Assembly: GCA_022432975.1 (NCBI GenBank)
Contig: CM039508.1
Span: 29,267,008 to 29,331,007 of the forward strand
Reading direction: 5' to 3'
DNA: 64,000 bases
Source of the DNA: Begonia masoniana
Lineage: Eukaryota > Streptophyta > Magnoliopsida > Cucurbitales > Begoniaceae
The position numbers were made by a program, and so were the translations under genes. Below are positions 45,563 through 58,260 of the stretch, piece after piece. The notes below the pieces were generated by a model. It was not told the DNA's origin and ran no database searches. It was given only the letters and a program-made list of their open reading frames with translations. The stretch's first letter is position 1; each line of letters begins with the position of its first letter.

Positions 45563-46114
45563 TGCGATCAGATGGCGCTGATCAGTGCCAGCGCAGCAAT
45601 CCGCACTGCGCCTGCCTACGCGCCATCCCTGAGTCCAGCTGCTGCTCGAGCGCGCGCCAGCTGTGCGGTGAAGATTAGGGCCGAGCCACTCCTTGATCAA
45701 AGGCCAAATTTTATCCAAGTCATAAATCCATGTTGCCACTAACACTTGTACCTGCAAAATCCATACTTTAAAGTTGGGCTCTTCTTTGGGCTAAGGCTTC
45801 CTTTGGGCTCCATTTGTTGATGTACATAAATTTGTTGATGTACATAAATTTGTTGATTAATTCTTCAACCCATAATGCACCAACATACATCTAACCCTAA
45901 CCACGCAATCTAATGCATGATGCAAATATAATAATCCATACAAAAAGGCTAATGTATGCCAAATAAGTTCAAAACCAAAAATTACACATTAAGAGGCCCG
46001 GGAATACAAATTCCCATTGGGCTAATTGAAGGCTCTGTGTAAGTGCTCCAGTGAAGGCATTGCAGGGGCTTGTCCATATCTTTTGATGTCGGCTCCTATG
46101 TGAAATCCACAATG
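45563..46114 (-). repeat. Element A2 3' LTR, right part
   Basis: Continues the LTR interrupted by E and matches 22640-23294. It ends at 46114 next to AATCCTAC (polypurine complement). An 18-bp duplication (TTGATGTACATAAATTTG) lies at 45817-45853. Confidence 0.8.
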
Positions 46115-46594
46115 GGGTCAAATCCTACAAAAAGAGAAAAGTCATTAGAAAATTAATTAATTAAATTATGGTCTCGAGTTTGAGATCTCATGATGGACCT
46201 CCTAGGCATGTCATCCCCTCCGGGTGGCTGAGGATTTGACCTCAAATCCATTAGCTCAACCTCCTCTTCATGTCCAAATTCTCCAATGTAAGGGGAAAAA
46301 TCTTGAACATTGAAGGTGGATGACACCCCATACTCGCAAGGTAATTCCAATTTATAAGCATTATTATTAATGCGTTCCAAGATCTTGAAGGGACCTTCAG
46401 CTCTAGGTACAAGTTTGGAGCGTCTCTTGGCCGGAAATCTTTCTTTTTGAAGGTGTAACCATACCAAATCTCCTACATTAAAGATTACCTCTTTTCTCGC
46501 CTTATTGGCATGCTTAGCGTAATTGGCGTTATTCTTTTCAATGGTTTGGTGGACTTTCTCATATAATTTCTTGACTTGCTCTACTTTGCTAGCT
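46115..46594 (-). pseudogene. Element A2 pol C-terminus
   Basis: After one TAG (46594-46596) the frame continues ASKVEQVKKLYEKVH, VWLHLQKERFP, PRAEGPFKILERINNNAYKLELP and SSTFNVQDFSPYIGEFGHEE, the GPY/F module of Ty3/gypsy integrases, ending near 46153. No chromodomain is evident. Confidence 0.85.
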
Positions 46595-46596
46595 CC

Positions 46597-47430
46597 CTAA
46601 GGGTTTACTAGGTCCTGGGTTGGAATGGGAATGAGAGTCAGTGGGGAGTTCGGATTAAATCCATAGGCTACCTCAAAGGGCGTTTGCTGGGTGGTGGAGT
46701 GAAGGCTTCTGTTGTAACAGAATTCAACTTGGGGTAGCACTATGTCCCAATTGGTTAGATTCTTACCCACAACACTGCGAAGAAGGGTTCCCAAGGTCCT
46801 ATTAACCACTTCCGTTTGACCGTCTGTTTGGGGATGAAATGATGTACTAAAGTATAGTTTAGTCCCCAATTTCTTCCATAGAGTCTTCCAAAAAGTGCTC
46901 AAAAATTTGGTATCGCGATCAGACACAATAGATTGGAGCACTCCATGGAGTCTAGCTATTTCCTTGAAGAATAGGTTGGCAACAGCAGCAGAGTCATCAG
47001 ATTTATTACAGGCGATAAAATGCGCCATTTTGGAGAACCTATCCACAACAACTAAAATTGAGTCCTTGTTTTGTCCCCTTCGTGGTAACCCTAATACAAA
47101 ATCCATGCTAATTTCTACCCAAGGGTGTGTAGGAATTGGTAAAGGAAGGTAGAGTCCTTGGGGTAGAACCTTGCTTTTGGCCTTTTTACAAATTATGCAC
47201 TGCTCAACAAAGTGGTGCACATCTTTCAACATGTGAGGCCAATAAAATCTTTCTTTCAACAACTCAAGAGTTTTCTTCTCTCCAAAATGTCCAGACAATC
47301 CTCCACCATGAGCTTCTTTAAGGAGGCCTTGTCTCAGATTGCAATCAGGGATACATAATTTTTTGCCTTTTAATAAAAATCCATCAACAATACTATATCC
47401 TCCTTCAACTTTGTTTTGACGATTTAGGTA
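46597..47430 (-). pseudogene. Element A2 integrase
   Basis: Frame 47298-46597 and upstream codons contain SGHFGEKKTLELL..HFVEQCIICKKAK (HHCC zinc region) and the full catalytic core: VVVDRFSKMAHF, IVSDRDTKFLS and [13 protein letters not shown] carry the three acidic residues. The core is unbroken over 230 codons; stops lie on each side. Confidence 0.9.
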
Positions 47431-47436
47431 GGGCGT

Positions 47437-48683
47437 TCAAAAATCCTTGTCAGATTCATACATAGTCTTGAACCATTCAAATCTGAAGAATCGGATGCCT
47501 AATTCCGTTAAGAGGATACGTCTTCGTGATAGAGCATCGGTAACGGTGTTATTAGATCCTTTCAAATATTTCAAAATGTATGGAAATCTCTCCAAGAATT
47601 CCACCCATTTTGCATGTCTTTTGTTGAGTTTGTGCTGACTTTTAATGTGTTTCAGGGATTGATGGTCAGAATCGATCACAAACTCTTTTGACAGAAGATA
47701 TTGTTGCTAGTGCTCAATAGCTCTTATCACGGCATAAAACTCCTTGTCGTATGTGGAGTAGTTTAGTGCAGCTCCTTTCAATTTCTCACTAAAATATGCA
47801 AGAGGTTTACCATCTTGCATCAATACAGCTCCAACGCCAATTCCAGAGGCATCACTCTTAATCTCGAAAACCTTATTGAAATTGGGAAGTGCTAACACCG
47901 GGGATTGACAAAGTTTCTCTTTAATTAGGTCGAAGCTACTTGGACAAGCGGGGGTCTAATTAAAATCTACTTATTTCTTCGTGAGATCGGTAATAGGAGC
48001 TACAAGAGAACTGAAGTCTTTATAAACCTCCTATAAAAAGAGACTAATCCGTGAAAGCTACGGACTTCAGTGATACTATTTGGTGTGGGCCAATCCTTGA
48101 TGGTTTTAACTTTATCCTCGTTTGCTTCTAAGCCATCTTTGGAAATAATGAAGCCCAAAAAGTAAACTTTCTCTTGACCAAATGAGCATTTACTCAAATT
48201 TCCAAACAATTTAGCTCGATAGAGAATTTGAAAAAGCATCCTGAGATGGTTGACATGTTGTGGAAGGTTGGGGCTATACACCAAGATGTCATCAAAATAA
48301 ACGACAACAAACTTCCCAAGGAAATCCTTAAGAACATGGTGCATTAACCTCATGAAGGTGCTCGGGGCATTTGTATGTCCGAATGGCATAACCATCCATT
48401 CAAACAATCCGTATTTAGTTTTGAAGGCAGTTTTCCACTCATCACCTTCTTTCGTGCGTATTTGGTGATAACCACTCTTCAAGTCGACTTTGGAAAAGAT
48501 AGATGCTCCGCTTAATTCATCTAACATGTCTTCGAGTCTAGGGATCGGGTATCTATACTTAATAGTGATTTGATTTATAGCTCGACTGTCGACGCGCATC
48601 CTCATAGTGTCATCATTCTTGGGTACCAATAGTTTAGGCACGACACAAGGACTCATCGATTCTTTAATGTATCCCCTTCCCAA
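47437..48683 (-). pseudogene. Element A2 reverse transcriptase and RNase H
   Basis: Frame 48683-48000 covers [54 protein letters not shown] (catalytic Asp pair present) and [11 protein letters not shown]. RNase H pieces 47898-47707 ([18 protein letters not shown]) and 47679-47437 ([20 protein letters not shown]) follow, separated by stops (e.g. 47704-47706). Broken but complete in order. Confidence 0.9.
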
Positions 48684-48743
48684 TAACTCTTGGACTTGTT
48701 CTTATAATTTTTTGGCCTCTTCAGGCCTCATCCTATAGGCCGG

Positions 48744-49601
48744 TCAGTTCGGTAACATAGCTCCAGGTTGGAGGTCAATTTGATGTTCTATTCCTCTAAT
48801 TGGTGGTAATCCGGGTGGTAGTTCCTCAAGAAAAACGTCTTGGTAAGATTTAAACAAATTTTGGACCGATAAAGCTATATCTCCAAGCTCCATAACGCGG
48901 TCTCTAAATAACGCAAGAATCAAGGTCTTTCCTTTAGTGACAACAGCTCTTAATCCTTGTTTTGATAAGAAAAGATTCTCATTAATCTTCTCTTCCTTCC
49001 TAACTGCATCATCACGTGCTATTTGTTCAGGGGTCATAGGAAGCAATTTAATGGCCCTACCACCAAATTTCAAGCTATAATTATTGAGGAATCCGTCATG
49101 TTGCACTCTATGGTCATAAAGCCATGGTCTACCTAATAGCAGATGACTTGCGTTCATAGGAACGACATCGCAAAGAACCGCATCTTTATATTTACCAATA
49201 GTAAAATTGACGGTCACTTGCTTGGTCACCTTGATGTCATCCCTATCGTCTAACCATCTTAATTTATAAGGCTTAGGGTGGCTAGTCGTTTCTAATCCAA
49301 GCTTGCTAACCATATCTTAGTAAGCTACGTTGACACAACTTCCACCGTCTATAATCATGGAGCAAACTTTATCCTTGACTGCACATCTAATTTGGAAAAT
49401 ATTCTCGCGTTGGCAGTCCTCGTTCACATTCTTAGAAATGAGGGCTCTTTTTATAACCATCAAAAGTGGTCCCTTTTGAGCCAAACATTCATCCGAGTTG
49501 TGCTCACTTTCGTCCTCTACCTCTTCTTTTTCTTCCTTTTCGAGGTATTGACCTTTATCATTTTTGCTTTCCCATTCTCCCGTCGATTCTTTAATGACCA
49601 T
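48744..49601 (-). pseudogene. Element A2 protease region
   Basis: Frame 49601-49317 ends CSMIIDGGSCVNVAY, the aspartic protease site of this family (DGG instead of DTG). Frame 49313-48744 continues MVSKLGLETTSHPKPYKLRW, HLLLGRPWLYDH (flap/end of protease) and MTPEQIARDDA, then PGLPPIRGIEHQIDLQPGA leading to RT. One stop (49314-49316) separates them. Confidence 0.88.
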
Positions 49602-50821
49602 GACTCGACGGTTAGAGTATTCGTTAGCATAATTTTCTTTGCCTAAGCACTTGTAGCATTGGACATCACAGGCTCTTTGTCCTTTAGAGGGGTTCGATTG
49701 ATTCTTATCCGTCGAAGGGGGTTTGTTTTGGTTGAATGGTGCTTTAGGTGGCCAATTATGGTTAATTGGCCTTTTATCCTCATTTTTCCATGGGGGCTTG
49801 GTTTATCTTGGTCTAAATGCCTAGGTGGAAATTTGTTCAGAAAATTGGTCTTTCGCTTTCTCTTAAGTTGTCTCTCCACCATCAAGGCTAATTGAATTAC
49901 CAAATCCATGGCTTCCAATTGTTGCATTTCAACCGCATCACCAATGTCGCGATTCAAACCACGAATAAAGCTCGTGATGAGTTGTTCCTCAGGCTCATCA
50001 ATAGCACAACGCATATTGAGAGTTTCAAATTCCGTAAGGTATTCATCTACGGAGAGGCTATTTTGTTTGAGGTTGTGGAGTTGATGAAAGAGTTCGTGTT
50101 TGTAATGTCGGGGAACGAATCTCTTGTGCATTAATTCTTTCATTGACGTCTATGTAGAGACGGGGTATCCTAGTGTTCTCATTCTTTGGGACTTAAGGTT
50201 GGACCACCATAGTGCAGCATGGCCCGTAAGTTCGAGAGAGGCAAGTTGTATTTTTACTCTCTCGGAGTAATCATGGTATTCAAAAACTCTCTCTACCTTA
50301 TCAACCCAATCTAAAAATGTGTGCTCGTCACACGTTCCATTGAAAGGGGGATTTGTGATCTTAACGTTACGGAAGTCGTCGTTGTCCCTACAACGATTTG
50401 ATCGATATTGCTCTTCGTCATTTTCCGCCCAACCCTCATCCTCCAATTCATAATAATGGGGTCTCCTTCTTTGGGGCTCCGCCCATTCTTCTTCCTCTAA
50501 GGGTTGTTGAAAGGGGGTTCGACGTTTAGGACGTTCGAGAATAATCCTAGAGGAGGTCTCTCGTGAAGGATCTCGTTCATGGGATTCTCTTCGAGGATGG
50601 TGGTTCATGTGTTCCTTAAATTGGGCCATGTCAAGGGAAACGTCCTTGATTTGTTGAACAAGGGTGTTAACCAAGCCCGTTAAGGCATTGATTTGACCTT
50701 GCTTGCCACCTTGCATGCTAGTCTCACCCTCGTGACGTGTGTACTCTGGAGGGGGAGTGTCCCTAACCCGATTTGGTTATTGGTGTGATGTGTCACGTGT
50801 GAATCCACTTCTATTAGTCAT
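49602..50821 (-). pseudogene. Element A2 gag (knuckle destroyed)
   Basis: The likely original start is ATG 50821 (MTNRSGFTRDTSHQ then TAA), in frame with MQGGKQGQINAL at 50716. A coiled segment, an Arg/Glu-rich linker, then the gag core FLDWVDKVERVFEYHD, HAALWWSNL. TAG at 50150-50152 stands for the Trp usual here; the rest (50143-49643) reads KELMHKRFVPRHY, LNRDIGDAVE. The knuckle reads CYKCLGKENYANEY, having lost its His and last Cys, so RNA binding would fail. Confidence 0.88.
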
Positions 50822-51029
50822 GTCTAAGTCTTTTAATTTAAAATTCAATTTTAATTTCTTGACTAAGTTGTTTTATCCAAAGTTAGTGAAGTGATTATCT
50901 TGTTTAATGTCTTAGATAATTTTAGGCACTAAAAGTGGATTCTTAGCTAAGACAATAAGATAATAAGGATCATGCTCGCACTTAACAAGTAATTTGAAGT
51001 AATGAAATAACTTAGAATATTCTAATAAC
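50822..51029 (-). other. Element A2 leader, first part
   Basis: Non-coding AT-rich leader upstream of gag, ending at the G insertion. I see no further signal in it. Confidence 0.7.
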
Positions 51030-53296
51030 TGCAACACCTGGTTTTACGGTATTTAGATTTTTCGCTATATAATGGCAATTTTGTAAATATAGTGAATTTA
51101 ACCCGTTTTGTGAACGAAAAGTTTTAATGGGGTATTGGCAATAAATTGGAATTATTGGTGAAACATGAAAATTTGGAGAAACCGAATCGATAGACCAAGT
51201 AATGAAATAGGTGGACGATTAATAGAAAAGTTACTAAAGGGTAAAATTGTCAATTTATAAGCAAAATGTTATTAAAATCACAAAAAAAATCCCTCCCTCC
51301 CTAAAACACTTAACGATTTCTCTCCCTCCCCGTAAACTCTCTCCGGCAATTTCTTCATCGCCCAACGATTCTCCACGGTTCGTCCGATCTTCCTCTCTGA
51401 TCATTGATTCTTCTTCACGATTTCTTCTCCAAGTGGCGTTCTAGGTAAGATTATAGCTTTTCTCGGCTTTAGTTCTCGACTTCTAGGTTGTTAACGGTTA
51501 GGGTTTCGTTTAAGGTTTTTGCAAAATAGTCGGGTTATGTTAGAAATGGCAGGGTTGCCCTATTTATAACTTTGGTGGACGTATTAGTGAGCATTGGAAG
51601 TAGTTGGGCGAGTTAATGGTCATTAATGCGAATTTTGGGTGGTTGGAAGTTTTGAAAACCCCATTAATGGGGGTTTGGATGTTCTTGAGCGCAAATTGCT
51701 CGACAAAATGTCTCAACGAGTTGAAATAGAGTTTTAGGAAATTTCCTTTAGCTATGAGTTCCGTTAGTTTTCAAAGTTTGATGATTTAGGCTCGGTTTAA
51801 TGTCGTGTATTTTGAAATGTTTTAGGTGAACAACGCTAGTGGACGGAGCTCGGTGTGCTACGGACGCGAGGTAAGTCTTCGTGACTCGTTTGGCCGATCC
51901 GGCCTACACCATAAGAGAGTTATTGTTCGAGGATATTTGGTGAATTATCGTTTAGTGTAGGTTGGATGGGTAGTCTAGGATAGTCGTCGTGTTAGTACAT
52001 TTTTCACTAGGTTCTATGTATTGTTTATGCCTCATTTACTTTCATTGCACAGATCCATGTTCATGCATCATGTTTTGTAAACTAGCACGCAAAATGAATT
52101 TCCGCATGTGTTTTCACAAAAAGAAACGACTAATGAAAGATATGAATGCATGTAACCCCGGTCACGTTAGGGTGGGGTTTAGACATGACTGTCCTAAGAG
52201 GATGAACATGTTTTCCCCCGGTAGATGGAAAGGGCTGTCTAACCGTGAGATGTGTCCTCTCCATCTGGTGAGAGTCAATCCCCGATGACACCTCCCGTTA
52301 TGTAACTAAATAATAAAAAGGAATGCATGATTTTATGAACCCCGCACGCATAGCATGCATTTTCATTTACGTAGATTTACTGAGCCTTTAGTTCATAGTT
52401 TATCTCTATGGTGTAGGTGATTTTGAAATAGGTGAGGACGATATTCCTCAACCCGATGTATGAACAGGTTGATGGAGGGTGCCCGTGGGTGTGTGCTAGT
52501 GCAGTCGGTGCGATTTTGACCCGTGGGGACGTATGTAACTATTTTGGTGATATGATAGATAGAAATGATTGACAATTGTATAGGAGGGTTTAGTCGGGGT
52601 GAGCGGTAATTTACTAGGAAACACATGTGTTTTGAGGTTCTTGATAACTCGTTTTACGAATTCTTTTGTGAAGTCTTTTATTGAGATTATACTAGAACTG
52701 CTTGGTTGTTAAATTTCGTAGGGATTTTGTTTGATTTTTAAACTGATCCACGCAGTTCGTTTTCATGAAATCTTACTTCGTTTTAATACGTCTTGAGTCA
52801 GTTTTAAGTGAGATTATGAAGGATGTGCAGGTGTTGAGTGATTTTATGTTGAATTGTATGGTTATGATGAATATGATGTTAGGAGTAGTGCGATGAGGAG
52901 AAGGTAATGAAGAAGGATAGGTGAAATGTACAGGGGAAAGAAGAAGGAAAAATTGAGGCAACCTCTCTGGAATTAATTCCAGAGAGGTTGCCAATCGATC
53001 CCTCATGAGGGCGATCGATTGGTTATGGGGAGAAAGAAAGGGGCGATCAATCGCCTGGCATGAAATCGCCACAGCCGATCGATCGGCTGAAAGAGCCGAT
53101 CAATCGGCCATGCATTTTGGGCACGGTTTGCCCTTTTTGCCCTCGATTCATTTCGCTGATTGTTATTCTGATTTTCTATATGTATTTCCTCAAATGATTT
53201 TCAAAGAAATTTTAACGATTGTATTGAATGTTATGAGTGTTATAGAAAAGAAAAATTTTCATGAGAATTTAATTGATAGGACTAAGGGTCGTCACA
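51030..53296 (+). mobile_element. Solo LTR G (2267 bp), TSD ataac
   Basis: TGCAACACCTGG to GGGTCGTCACA, flanked by ataac (51025-51029, 53297-53301). Related to the E LTR. Leader layout: exon 1 to 51444, exon 2 51826-51870, exon 3 from 52417. GATCGATCG palindromes and the stem CAACCTCTCTGGAATT/AATTCCAGAGAGGTTG at 52960-52993 lie on the U5 side. Both terminal motifs are changed (TGCAACA, TCACA), so it is not recent. Confidence 0.93.
51400..52463 (+). other. LTR G candidate spliced micro-ORF (broken)
   Basis: Donor TTCTAG|GTAAGA at 51444/51445, acceptor TTTTAG|GTGA at 51825/51826, donor GCGAG|GTAAGT at 51870/51871, acceptor TGTAG|GTGA at 52416/52417, stop TGA 52461-52463. Exon 1 ends SPSGVL (E: SPSSTL), exon 2 EQR*WTELGVLRTR with one TAG, exon 3 DFEIGEDDIPQPDV. 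Confidence 0.45.
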
Positions 53297-53644
53297 ATAA
53301 CACTTAGCAAACTAACTTAGAAATGAAATTTTCAATAATGTGCCATTAACACAAATCTAACCAAATTTCAACCAAGTTATCAACTTTAAACTAAATTTAA
53401 CCAAGATAATACCAATATAAACTTAATAACTACCAAAAAACAGCAAGTAATGACATTAAAACACAAGTTTAATCAAGAGAAACATGTTGAAAATTTTATA
53501 TTAACAAGTAGAATTTTCATACTAGCATAATATCCAATCATGGCTGATTTGAACATGCTATTGTCATAATCTTATAAATTAATTTTACGCATTCAATCAC
53601 TAACATATAATAGATGATTCACAAAAAAAATTTAAGTGCAAATG
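53297..53644 (-). other. Element A2 leader, middle part
   Basis: AT-rich leader between G and H with no coding signal; first five bases are the G duplication, last five (aaatg) the H duplication. Confidence 0.75.
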
Positions 53645-53879
53645 TGTAACGCTCTGAGTTTTCCAGACCCGGTTTTGCTACTCAAAACATTGAACTGAAC
53701 TAAGAGAAATTACGGAAAATTTTAAATTTTCTCTCAGTGATGATAATTCTATCTTTAATCCTCAACTTTACAGTGAAAAACTCAATAAGTAGACAACGTT
53801 TATAATTAGACAAAACGTTAAGACATTTGGCCGAAGGGAATTGGAAACTCAAGGACATCTACCGATCACAAAACGACAA

Positions 53880-54330
53880 AGCATGGTGCACGCTCCTACC
53901 GATTGACACATGATTCCCACGTGATTCATTAAACTTCATCCGATCACAAAACGACAAGACTTAATATCGGCTTCTACCTATTGACACATGCACATCACGT
54001 GACTCATTAAACCTCATCCGGTCACAAAATGACAAGACTTATTATCGACTTCTACCGATCGACACATGCACATCACGTGACTCATTAAACCTCATCCGAT
54101 CACAGAACGACAAGACTTAATATCGGCTTCTACTGATTTACACATGCACATCACGTGACTCATTAAAGCTCATCCGGTCACAAAATAACAAGACTTATTA
54201 TCGACTTCTACCGATCGACACATGCACATCATGTGACTCATTATACTCCTTCTGATCACAAAACGACAAGACTTAATATCGGTTTCTACCGATTGACACA
54301 TGCACATCACGTGACTCATTATACTCCTTC
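53880..54330. repeat. 79-bp repeats with CACGTGACTCAT
   Basis: ACACATGCACATCACGTGACTCATT recurs at about 79-bp steps (near 53982, 54061, 54140, 54217, 54295), interleaved with CATCCGATCACAAAACGAC and CTTCTACCGAT. CACGTG is a G-box, TGACTCA an AP-1/GCN4-like core. The 5' LTR has the same at 60820-61240. Confidence 0.9.
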
Positions 54331-54709
54331 CGATAGAAGACATCATCCGATAGAAGACATCAACCGATGGAAGACATCATCCGATGGAAGACATCATCCG
54401 ATAGATAGGAAACTTTCAGACTTTCACAAACTTCAACATGGCTGAATAAACTAACGCACAGTTGGACCATAATCTCATCTAGAATACGTGTAGCGAGAGA
54501 CTCTAACAAAACAGATCATTCTATCATTTCACAATCATTCTCAAACTCAGAAGTTATTCAATCAGGTTCCAGTATCCATTGTTTTAAGAAAGCATCCTAC
54601 ATAGACCTCAGTATTCATAACCTTACTAATATGATAAAAGTAGTAACCAGGAGTTGATATCGCCTTCTAGCCACACATTGACAACCTGAACTCCTTCCAG
54701 CAACCAGCC

Positions 54710-55687
54710 TTAAACATCCTCGTTAGACTTGAAATCCTCACCTGGTAGTTCTTCACCTACATCATAAGGTTTAAACTATAAGCCTAATGCTGAGTAAGGA
54801 GTGCAATGCTAACATGTATGCATGAATGCACAAATTAAAGGAAACACATGTTCATGATCTTTTCGTTTTTTTGTTCTTGTTCATATTCATCGTTTTCATC
54901 ATATAAATTAAGGGAAGATTTGTGCCTAAAAGGGGGTTGACAGTGAGAGTGTACATAGTCCCTTGCGGGTCGTATTCATGGTCCTTCTTTTGGACATTGA
55001 CATACGCCAAACCGCCCCCAACCCTCTCTTAATCCTTGTTGCATCAGTTTCATGTTCATATCTTGTTCATGGGAGAAATCATGCACTTAAAACATTTTCA
55101 TATTCTTGAGAAATATTCATGATGCATGAGCATGAGTAATCTTAGTTCATCAGACTACTGAACAAGCCATTCATTCATCAAAGGATCATAACATCAACTC
55201 GAGTACTGAAGACAACCAGAAGTTAGCACAGGTACTTTTAACATCATAAACAACTTCTACTTAGTACCCTTGTGATGTAGGGCCCTAATGGCTGGAAGTC
55301 TTACTCACTCACTTACCTGGTTTCCTTAGCAACTTGAGCACTTCTCTTCAAACTTCTTCACCTAGAAACATTTCACATTACAGTGTTAAATCAAAATCCT
55401 AACTAAAAGTCATCCTAGTATCTAACATAAATATTTCTAAATCTTCCTAGTCGAGCGCCTAGTGTGTATAGATTAAACTTCCAGAACCTAAATAATCGGA
55501 TAAAGTCTAACAACTAAACACGGTCTGTTATCTTAATGTCTAGAATCGAATCGGAAATGCCATAACTAAACACAGATCATGATTGTCACTACCATTACTC
55601 TGTTAGTGAAGAATCTGAAACCTCAAGTTCTAGCTGAAGACAGAGCTCTAAGTAACTACCCAGTACCTACATTATCTAAGTCTTACC
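54710..55687 (-). other. LTR H (3') candidate spliced micro-ORF (stop in exon 2)
   Basis: Donor CTAG|GTAAGA at 55687/55686, acceptor TCTAG|GTGA at 55362/55361, donor CCAG|GTAAGT at 55317/55316, acceptor GATGTAG|GTGA at 54757/54756, stop TAA 54710-54712. Exon 1 ends TSTIHAL and is open in phase with no ATG; exon 2 (45 nt) has TGA then REVLKLLRKP; exon 3 EELPGEDFKSNEDV. Confidence 0.45.
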
Positions 55688-55837
55688 TAGAGCGTGGATT
55701 GTCGAAGTGGAGGCTGAAGAACTGGTCGTCGGCGAAGGAATAGCTGGCAGAGAGGGAGCTCTGGAAGGAAGGGAATCGTCGAGAGAGGAAATGTCGGCTA
55801 CAGCGAGGTTTTAATAAGGTTTAAGAATTCCTATAAC

Positions 55838-55847
55838 CTATTTATAC
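55838..55847 (-). promoter_or_regulatory. TATA box of element H 3' LTR
   Basis: GTATAAATAG on the minus strand, about 150 bp upstream of the exon 1 donor; same motif at 62905-62914 in the 5' LTR, where it would drive the element. Confidence 0.65.
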
Positions 55848-56009
55848 TAATTAAAATCCTCCTTAATTACAAACTTGCCACCTAACCTAGTTTCACTTAA
55901 CTTGTAATAAATAAGTCTTGGCATTAAATTTAAAATCATAAAGGTCAATAAAAGGGTGACAATTAAAATGGTTAAGAAAATCACATGGCCGAAATTGTCG
56001 GGTATTACA

Positions 56010-56700
56010 TCCACCTTTTCTTAAACAAAATTTCCGTCCTCGAAAATTGATCAAACAAAGAGCTCTGGATATTTGTCCAACATGTCCTGCTATCGCTCCC
56101 AAGTGACTTTTTCAATGTCATGATTCGTCCATAAAACTTTTACAAGAGGAATTTCTTTATTCCGTAGAGTCTTAACTGCAGATTTCAAAATTCGTACAGG
56201 TCTCTCTTCATACGTTAATGTCGGCTCAAACTCAATTTCCGTTGGCTTAACAATCTATGAAGAAGGCAATTGCAACCTATAAGCGGTTTTACCAATCCTT
56301 GTCAAGACAGCGAAGGGACCAATGAATCGTGGACTAAGTTTTCTCTTCTTGCCAAATCTTAAAACTCCCTTAAACGGTGAAATCTTTAAGAAAACTTCAT
56401 CTCCAACAGTAAATTCAAGATCTCTCCTTCTTTGGTCTGCATAATTCTTCTGTCAGCTTTGTGCAGTCATCATTCTTTTCCTAATTATGGCAATCTTGTC
56501 TGACATCTGTTGTAAAATTTCAGGGCCTAGAAGTTTTGCTTCGCCAACCTCATCCCAGTATAAGGGTGATCTACATTTCCTACCATACAGTGCCTCGTAA
56601 GGTGACATACCGATAGTGGACTGGTAACTATTGTTGTAGGAGAATTCCACTAAGGGCAGGTATCGATTCCAAGATGTCTGAAAATCTAGCACACACACCC
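56010..56700 (-). pseudogene. Element H integrase end and chromodomain (deleted, stops)
   Basis: Polypurine tract AAGAAAAGGTGGA next to the LTR. Frame 56812-56453 gives LDFQTSWNRYLPLVEFSYNNS and PYEALYGRKCRSPLYWDEVGE. About 70 bp present in B around FHVSMLRKC are missing near 56258. The chromodomain KVLWTNHDIEKVTWER has a TAG just after it (CTATCG at 56090-56095). Confidence 0.85.
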
Positions 56701-58260
56701 TCAACATGTCCTCAGTGTCTGGATTGTTTTCTCTGATTGGCCATCTGTCTGAAGATGAAAAGCAGTGCTGAAAGATAACTTTGTACCAAGCGTGCCTTGA
56801 AGACTTTGCCAAAACCTCGAGGTGAACCTGGGATCACGATTGGAGACAATGGATATTGGAATCCCATGCAATCTGATAATTTCTTGAACATACAGATTAG
56901 CAAGCTGGTCCATCGTGTACGTTGTCCTTACCGGTAGAAAGTGAGCTGATTTCGTCATTCTGTCAATTACGACCCAAATGCTATCATGACCTTTAGTTGT
57001 CTTAGGTAATCCTACAACAAAATCCATGGCAATGTTTTCCCACTTCCATTCGGGAATCGGTAAGGGTTGAAGGGTACCTCCTGGACGTTGATGTTCTGCT
57101 TTAACTTGTTGGCATATCAGACATGATTCCACATACTTGGCAATATCCCTCTTCAAATTCGGCCACCAATAGAGTAACTTCAAGTCCTGATACATCTTGG
57201 TGCTGCCAGGATGTATAGAAAAGGGAGACGAGTGCGCCTCGGCCAAGATCAACTTACGTAATTCCTCATCACTTGAAATATACCACCGGTTCCTAAATTT
57301 CAAAATATCATCCTTGGAAAGGCTGAACTCAGAGAAGGTGTCCTCCAACTTACTCATCATGCTCTCATTTTCCTTTGATTCCTTTTGTTGTGCCTCCTTA
57401 ATCCTATCCAAGATAGTTGGTCTAATAGAAACATCAGCAAGTAAGGCTGACAGTCCAGAAACCATCTCCAACTTGAACTTCTGTACTTCTGTCCTCAAAG
57501 GTATAGACATGGTTGACACCGCGGGCTGCATTGTCGTCGACATCCTGCTTAATGCATCGGCTACAACATTAGCCTTACCCGGGTGGTACTTAATTTCAAA
57601 GTCATAATCCTTAACAAACTATAACCAACGTCTTTGTCTCATGTTCAACTCCTTTTGAGTAAAAAGGTACTTTAGGCTTTTATGGTCAGAAAACACTTCA
57701 CACTGCTGACCATACAAATAGTGTCTCCAAATTTTTAATGCAAAAACAACTGCGGCTAATTCCAAATCATTAGTGGGGTAATTCTGTTCATAACTCTTCA
57801 GTTGCCTGGAGGCATACGCTACAACCTTGCCTTCTTGCATCAAAAAACATCCAAGTCCCACTTTAGATGCATCACAATAAACACTAAATCTTCCTTCTTC
57901 AGTTGGGAGTGTCAAAAGAGAAGCTGTAGTCAACTTCAGTTTTAGTGTTTGGAAGCTATCTTCACAAGCTTCAAACCAAGAGTATTTGGTGTCTTTCTTT
58001 GTCAAACTAGTTAAAGGCTTAGCTATCATAGAGAATCCCTTAATGAACTTCCTATAATAACCTGTCAGACCAAGAAAACTACGGACCTCGCTGGCATTCC
58101 TTGGCTGTGGCCAGTCCTTAACAGCCTGAATCTTGGTTGGGTCTACGGATATGCCCTCAGCAGAGATAACATGACCTAAAAAGTTGACCTTATCTAACCA
58201 GAACTCACATTTGGACAACTTGACATAGAGCTGCTGCTGATTTAAAGTCGCCAAAACCAC
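56701..58260 (-). pseudogene. Element H RNase H and integrase
   Basis: Frame 58260-57619 holds the RT thumb and RNase H with [11 protein letters not shown]; a TAG replaces the Glu of RWLEF (57616-57618). Frame 57543-56701 has the zinc region HSSPFSIHPG..CLICQQ and core WVVIDRMTKSAHF, IVSNRDPRF (the usual Asp of SDRD/SDHD is Asn; catalytic Asp of RDP region needs alignment), HLQTDGQSEK. A one-base loss near 56712 shifts the frame after the catalytic Glu. Confidence 0.88.

Larger units (their letters stand above)
53645..56009 (-). repeat. Element H 3' LTR (2365 bp)
   Basis: TGTAACGCTC to CGGGTATTACA. Has five 79-bp CACGTGACTCA repeats (53880-54330), five 17-bp CATCCGAT repeats (54331-54405), exon 3 from 54756, exon 2 55317-55361, exon 1 ending 55687, TATA 55838-55847. 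Confidence 0.95.
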